Below, in pieces: positions 39,101 to 45,100 of a stretch of DNA of 64,000 bases; position 1 is the first letter of the stretch, and the number at the start of each line of letters is the position of its first letter. The notes beneath the pieces are model-generated. The model made no database searches, was not told the origin of the DNA, and was given only the letters and a program-made list of their open reading frames with translations. The stretch spans positions 1,222,501 to 1,286,500 of the forward strand of contig JAUIRK010000511.1 in assembly GCA_030549495.1 (NCBI GenBank), read 5' to 3'. This DNA comes from Nectonema munidae. Taxonomy: Eukaryota > Nematomorpha > Nectonematoida > Nectonematidae. The translations under genes were made by a program, and so were the position numbers.

Positions 39101-42100
39101 TGATAAACGCTGAACTTTAAATATTCTATTTGCTAACTTTTGTTAGAATATAAAATAAACTTTAATTCAATTGGTTCAACCAATTTTAAATTAGTTACAC
39201 ACCTAAAAAAATTCTATGGATAAACGCGATTTAAAATCTTTTAAAATGAATTCATTGAAATAAGTTTGTATCAGTATCATAGGTTTCATCCGTGTAGTAC
39301 GACCTTTCAACTAATTAAAAGAAATGTAATTGTAAGACACGTTTTTTCTTGGTCACTCTTATTGTTATGAGATCGTGTTGCTCTTAATTGCTAAAATTTG
39401 CTACTTTTTCGAATTCTGTGCAATAAATTTTTAATTTTTCCGTTATACTAAACTTGACAAGATTGTGATATTTTTTAATCCCAAACTATTTAATTGATTT
39501 TTTTATTTTCATAATCCCCCATCTAAAATGTTAATATTTTTCTGGTTAGATCGTGTATTTTGTTTTTCCGCGTGACACATGGTTTAGACATGTAGTTTCA
39601 CAATAAACAAGTATTTGCTGCTGTTTTTTCAGAAGTTTCCTGTAACTCTGTGCTTATTACCTTTATCTGTCTTTATTAAGTAATAATGATGTTATCTATT
39701 TTTTAATTGATATCTACAATGACCGACTCTACACAATGACTTAGTAGTGGACGGTAGATTTGGGATCGTTTATCGTTTTTTTATTCTCGTTTTTGATGAT
39801 CGTAACCTTAATAAAAAGTTTCGTTACTTTACGTTAATTTTTTCAAAAAAAATGTTTGACTATTTTAAACGAGTTATCAATTTAGTTTGAAAATAGTCAT
39901 GTTCTAGAAAATGTTTGACTTTTTTAAAATTCCATTTTTTGAGAAAATTTTATTCGAAAACATTATTTCCAAATTGGACCCTATGGTAGTCGATTGCAGA
40001 AGTGCCTTTCCTGGATTTGTGCGGACGAAGATTTTTTAGATTTTTGTGACCCTGCCTTTGAAATGATGAATGACTGCTTGAGTCGATATATATACATTAC
40101 ATTTGGAATTAAAAAAATTTGCAGAAGTAAAGAAGTCATGGATCAATATATATCGCGCTTTGATTTCGTTCTCTTTAAAAGTATATACAGCAAAAAATTA
40201 ACAAAATCCACTAAATGTTTTGTCGTTATCTTTATCGTTAATTTCAAAAAAAATTACTTCACTATCGTTATAACGAAAGCGATAACGCTAACGAAAATTG
40301 TCGTTATTTTGCCAACATTAATGAATTTTACTTTGTCTTACTTAATCTATTCCATGAGTATAATTGTAATTTTTTTTTATAAAATGTAAGTTTAAAATGT
40401 TCTAAGGTTAATTTGACCGTTTGGTATTTCTAATGTACCCTGAACATAATGAAGCACCAGTTTCTCCCCCTTAAATAATATTTACTTTGTATTTTGTATC
40501 ATTCTTCATATAGTTCTAAAAAATGTTCTCATTAATTAATCATAAATCATCTTTCAATTCTTTTTATAACTTTTTACAATGCTATTATATGTCTTCATGT
40601 CAATCAACATTTCAATTTTTTTTGGAAATATACGATCTTTCAGAATTTGTAGATTACAATATCTAACTTCTATTTGATCAACTGTCGCCATAAATCTTAT
40701 ATGATTCCATAAAGTCTCTTACTTATCTTTTCATTCTTTTTGGCAGATACAGATGTAAGAGTTAGCCTTTGATGAAAACTCTTTTATGCTAAATTCTCAT
40801 TTCGTAGGAATAAACTTTTCCATTGCGTCTAACAGTTTCATTTGAGACCTTGATGACAATTTTTATCGAGTAGAGATTTTAAATAATGATTAAAACAATT
40901 TTGCTTCAGCATTTTGGAGTTGTTTCCGACAGGAAGCAGAACATTTTGCTTTTAGAGTTTTCACATTTCTTTTTAACTGTTTTTCATTCTAGTGGCACTA
41001 ATGGGTTGCTAAAGCTTTGGAACATTAAAGAAAGTGAAACTTCTGCGACATTCGAAGCGCATAGCGACAAAGTTTGGGCGCTAACTGCCAATCGGAACGA
41101 AGATGTTTTGATCTCTGGATCAGAAGACGGTTGCATCATCTTTTGGAAGGTTTTTACTCGATCTCTTTATTAAACCACTGTCCTCTTTATGATTCTTTTT
41201 TTCCAAGGATGTCACTCAAGAGATGTTGGACGAGATTTCTATCAAGAAAAAAACTCTTTCTGGAAAGTATGATTTATCACTCACTTTTCTGTGCATTTAA
41301 AAATGTCTCGCTTTATCCGCATCTTTACCTGCATTGATAAAATAATTGTTGCATCTCTCTAATGTCTCAAAAATTCAAATCAATGTCATTATATCCTCAT
41401 AATTCTTGATTTATGACTACAAAAAGTGGGTTTTAAAAATGGATGCTCAGATTTTTGATACCTTACTCACTCTCTTTTCGATTCACGCCACTGATTGCTT
41501 CACTCCCACTTCAAGGATAAATACTTTCCTCTTATCATCTACGGCGTTTTGCTGTAGTTTATATAATTGGAAATGTTTGTTTAAACTTTTTATGAAAATG
41601 ATCATAATTTTGCGGATGTCAACTTGCCTGTCCTCTTTCAAGAAAGGAATTTATTCTTTAACGCTAGAATTACTAAGCAGATTGTTAAGTTATAGTTGAT
41701 CAAGTCAGATTCCAAGACCTTTGCAGATTTAGATCTCTAATGGAATGAATTTGTCACATTTTTGATATCTTTGATCAAAATAACTAAAATCAGGTATTGA
41801 ACTTTTTAACAAAAAAAATTGAAAGTATCTCATTTTACTGTGCGATCAAAATGCCCGTATAAAAATGAAACAAATAAATATGAGGTTTGTGTGATATAAT
41901 AGTGGAGTACTTGTTTAAAATGTTCTCAGGTTTTCGACCGTTTGGTATTTATTTGTAAAGCTTTATTCCTTGTGTTTAAAAGCAAATCACTTCAAATCTC
42001 TGAAAGTATGGCCTTCGATGGGCGAAGTATTCCTTGCCCAGAGATACACACTGTATGTTTTCCATCACGCTATCTAGACAGGTATCGCTATCATAGATAT

Positions 42101-45100
42101 AAAGACATCATATATAATAGGAATAAGATAAGACGCGTAGAGTGAAATTTTTGTTTTCTTTAAGTCTAAGCGTAATAAAGTTAAAAGAAGAAGTTTTTTT
42201 TTGGAGAGAAGGAGCTCTTAATAGAATGTACGCTGTTAAATAAATAATACCTTTCAAAATTTTTATTCTTTTGAATTGAAAGGGGGGGGGGAGAATGATT
42301 TTTTATGGATATGTTCATTTTTCTATTTAGCGAGCAAAGACTCTCCAACCTGCTTTTTGAAAGGTCCTACACGGATGAAACCTTCAATCTGGCACTATCC
42401 TTGGATAGACCCCATACTCTACTCACCATCATCAAAGGTGTTCATTTTTATTTCTAGATGAGCAAGCGAATGCTCACGCCTTATTATTATTATTGTTAAC
42501 AACTGGTTTATAACGAATTTATCTTCCCATCTTTGATCAAAGCATCAATTTCAAAAACCCGTTTTGGTTCCAAAAATATTGACTAACTTTTTATTTGAGC
42601 AAAATTTGAGCATTCCGTTTTTTTTGAAAGAAACATGAAAGATTGGAAAAGATCTTTCTGATTCATAACTCATATCAATATTCTTTCAATAATTTTGAAA
42701 TCTAGCAATCAATAATAATTTAATTTCAAAATCAGATATCTTTTATTCTATTTTTCATCAAGTAAAATTTATTTGATTCTCGGTCAACCGGTACTGTGCC
42801 GGGATTCAGAACCGGTATTTTAACACTAATCCTAAATCTTGTTCCGAATATTTACACCTAAATGTTCTTTTAATATGCTTTTGTGGAGCTAAAAAGGCTA
42901 AGTGTCACATAAGTGTATATCCAAATAAAAATGGTGATTACTTTTGTTATTAACACTAAAATATAATCGGATATCTTTGATGAGACTTCAAATACCATTG
43001 TTTTTTGAAGCAAATCTTCATGTACTTTTCATCTAAAAGCTGACTTAATATCTGGCTGAGTTGGAACTTATTTTAGAAAAGTTTAATATTTTCCTATTTT
43101 GCAAACTTTTTACCACATGTCAGCCTTTATTGGACTTTTTTTATCTGAGAATGATAAAATTATTAGAGTAGCCAGATTTAAGGAAAACTATAACAAATTA
43201 AACTTACTTCATTATCTAGGTCTACGCCAGTCTTACTGACAGATCAAAAACCTATTGAGTCTAATGCTGGCTCAAATGTGACACGCTGTTCTATAACTAA
43301 ATGTCTACAAAAATGCACATTAACTTTTCTCGACAGAGAAAACACCAACAATTTGTGGTGTGTGACAAAATGTAGACTGCAAAAAAAGATATAAAAAATA
43401 AATGCCAAAAGGACTCCTCTTAAAGCTCTAAGTATCAACTATATGATATCTAACTACTATTCAACAAAATTTTCTGATTCTTTTTTTGTTGACATTTTAT
43501 TTTTTTATATTCATTTTGGAAACCTATTGTCGGGTTTAGGAATATTGCGGAATTAGCATTGGTGTTAGTATTTGAGTTAGTGATAGGGTTGAGGTTATGT
43601 TTAGTGTTAGCGCAATCGTACATATACATTTTTTGACATTCTTGACACAAACTTTCCTATTTATTTGTATTAATACGCACCTGACACATAAAACATCTTC
43701 ACATACATACATACGACAGCATAGTAACTGGATATCTACATTCGTCGATTCAATCATTTTATTGTTTTCAGAAATAGGCATGACCGCTGGCAAAAGTGCG
43801 AGCACAAAGCTGGAATCAGTCCTCATGAAGTTGTCGCTGGACTCCATCGGTACTTCCTTCTTGTGCTAATTCTTGCACCTCCTCACATTCATTTTTTCTC
43901 TATTAGATCAACTTCTTCGCTTCTGCATCAACTGGAACACGAATTCCAAAAATTGTCATGCTTCCATGCTCCTTCTACACGCTCTTTTGACGAGTTTTCT
44001 TCCCGAGAAGTTACTCTCGCTCCCAAACATCAAGGAATCTTTACAAGCGCTTATTCCCTACACCGGTACAATCTAGAATCCTTCTTTTCATTTCTGATTT
44101 ATCTACCGATCTAGAATAGCCATAACAATCTTTTGAAAAAATATGAAACATTTAATGCCTTTATCCTACAAAATTTCCTTCGAGATTTTTGTGCCGATAT
44201 TCCTATCATTAGGGCAAACTTTTTTGACTTAAAAATTTGGGAATTATTGGCCTCTAACGTTTTAACCATGAGAAAAAATGAAAAAAGCAATGTAGGAATA
44301 CAAGTTTAAAATTTTTGAGACATTTATATATAATTCTTCTATCGATTGTGGCATTATAGTATTTATAATAAATTTTATAGTATTTACGTTATATTTGTTG
44401 GCATGAAGTTTCTGTCTTTTGGCAAAACTTTTTTTAACAGAGAAAATGAACGTTCAAATGGCGCTGAAGTTGATTGCCAGTTTTGTGAGAAATAATACGA
44501 TGATGGTGATTTCTTCATTTCGAAGTTTCACAATATCAAATATCTTGATCGAATTTCAAACTCATGTACGTTGCATATGCAATCTTTATTACAAATTCAA
44601 ATGAAAGTTTCAGAAAGTTGAAAGTAATTAGACTTTATTTTTAGGCAGACTTTTGCTAAACTATCATTAATACTTGCGCGAGCTCTTTTAACTGAAATAC
44701 TTTAATCATTTTCCATTTCATTCACAATTTTTTAACTGCTCGTAAGTTAGATGGTAATTAGTAGAGAGCTGCCTTTAACTGACTTGGTCAACGTGTAATG
44801 ATTGGACAAGAGGAAAATGATATCCAATATCTTTTGAACAAGCTTCTTCTACTTTTCTTTGTACATGTCACCATTTTCTTGGTTCCTTTTAGTTCATCAA
44901 CATTTTTATAAAACGACTTCATCTTTGATGCACTAGTATGCATCAACAAGTCACTCGCAGAAATATTATATCGTGCAGCGTCTGTCAACAATAGGAGAAC
45001 GTTTTCTCTTTCAATTTTGAAATCTTTTATAATGTCGTCAATAGAAGTTAAATGTGCTTCTAATCATTGACATCCAAGTCTAGCCATGTTAATTACGGTT

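Noticed and set aside
39994-40389. 131-codon plus-strand frame as a gene
   Set aside because: Part resembles a BED-adjacent hAT segment and the rest is AT-rich filler; treated as a possible transposon scrap only.
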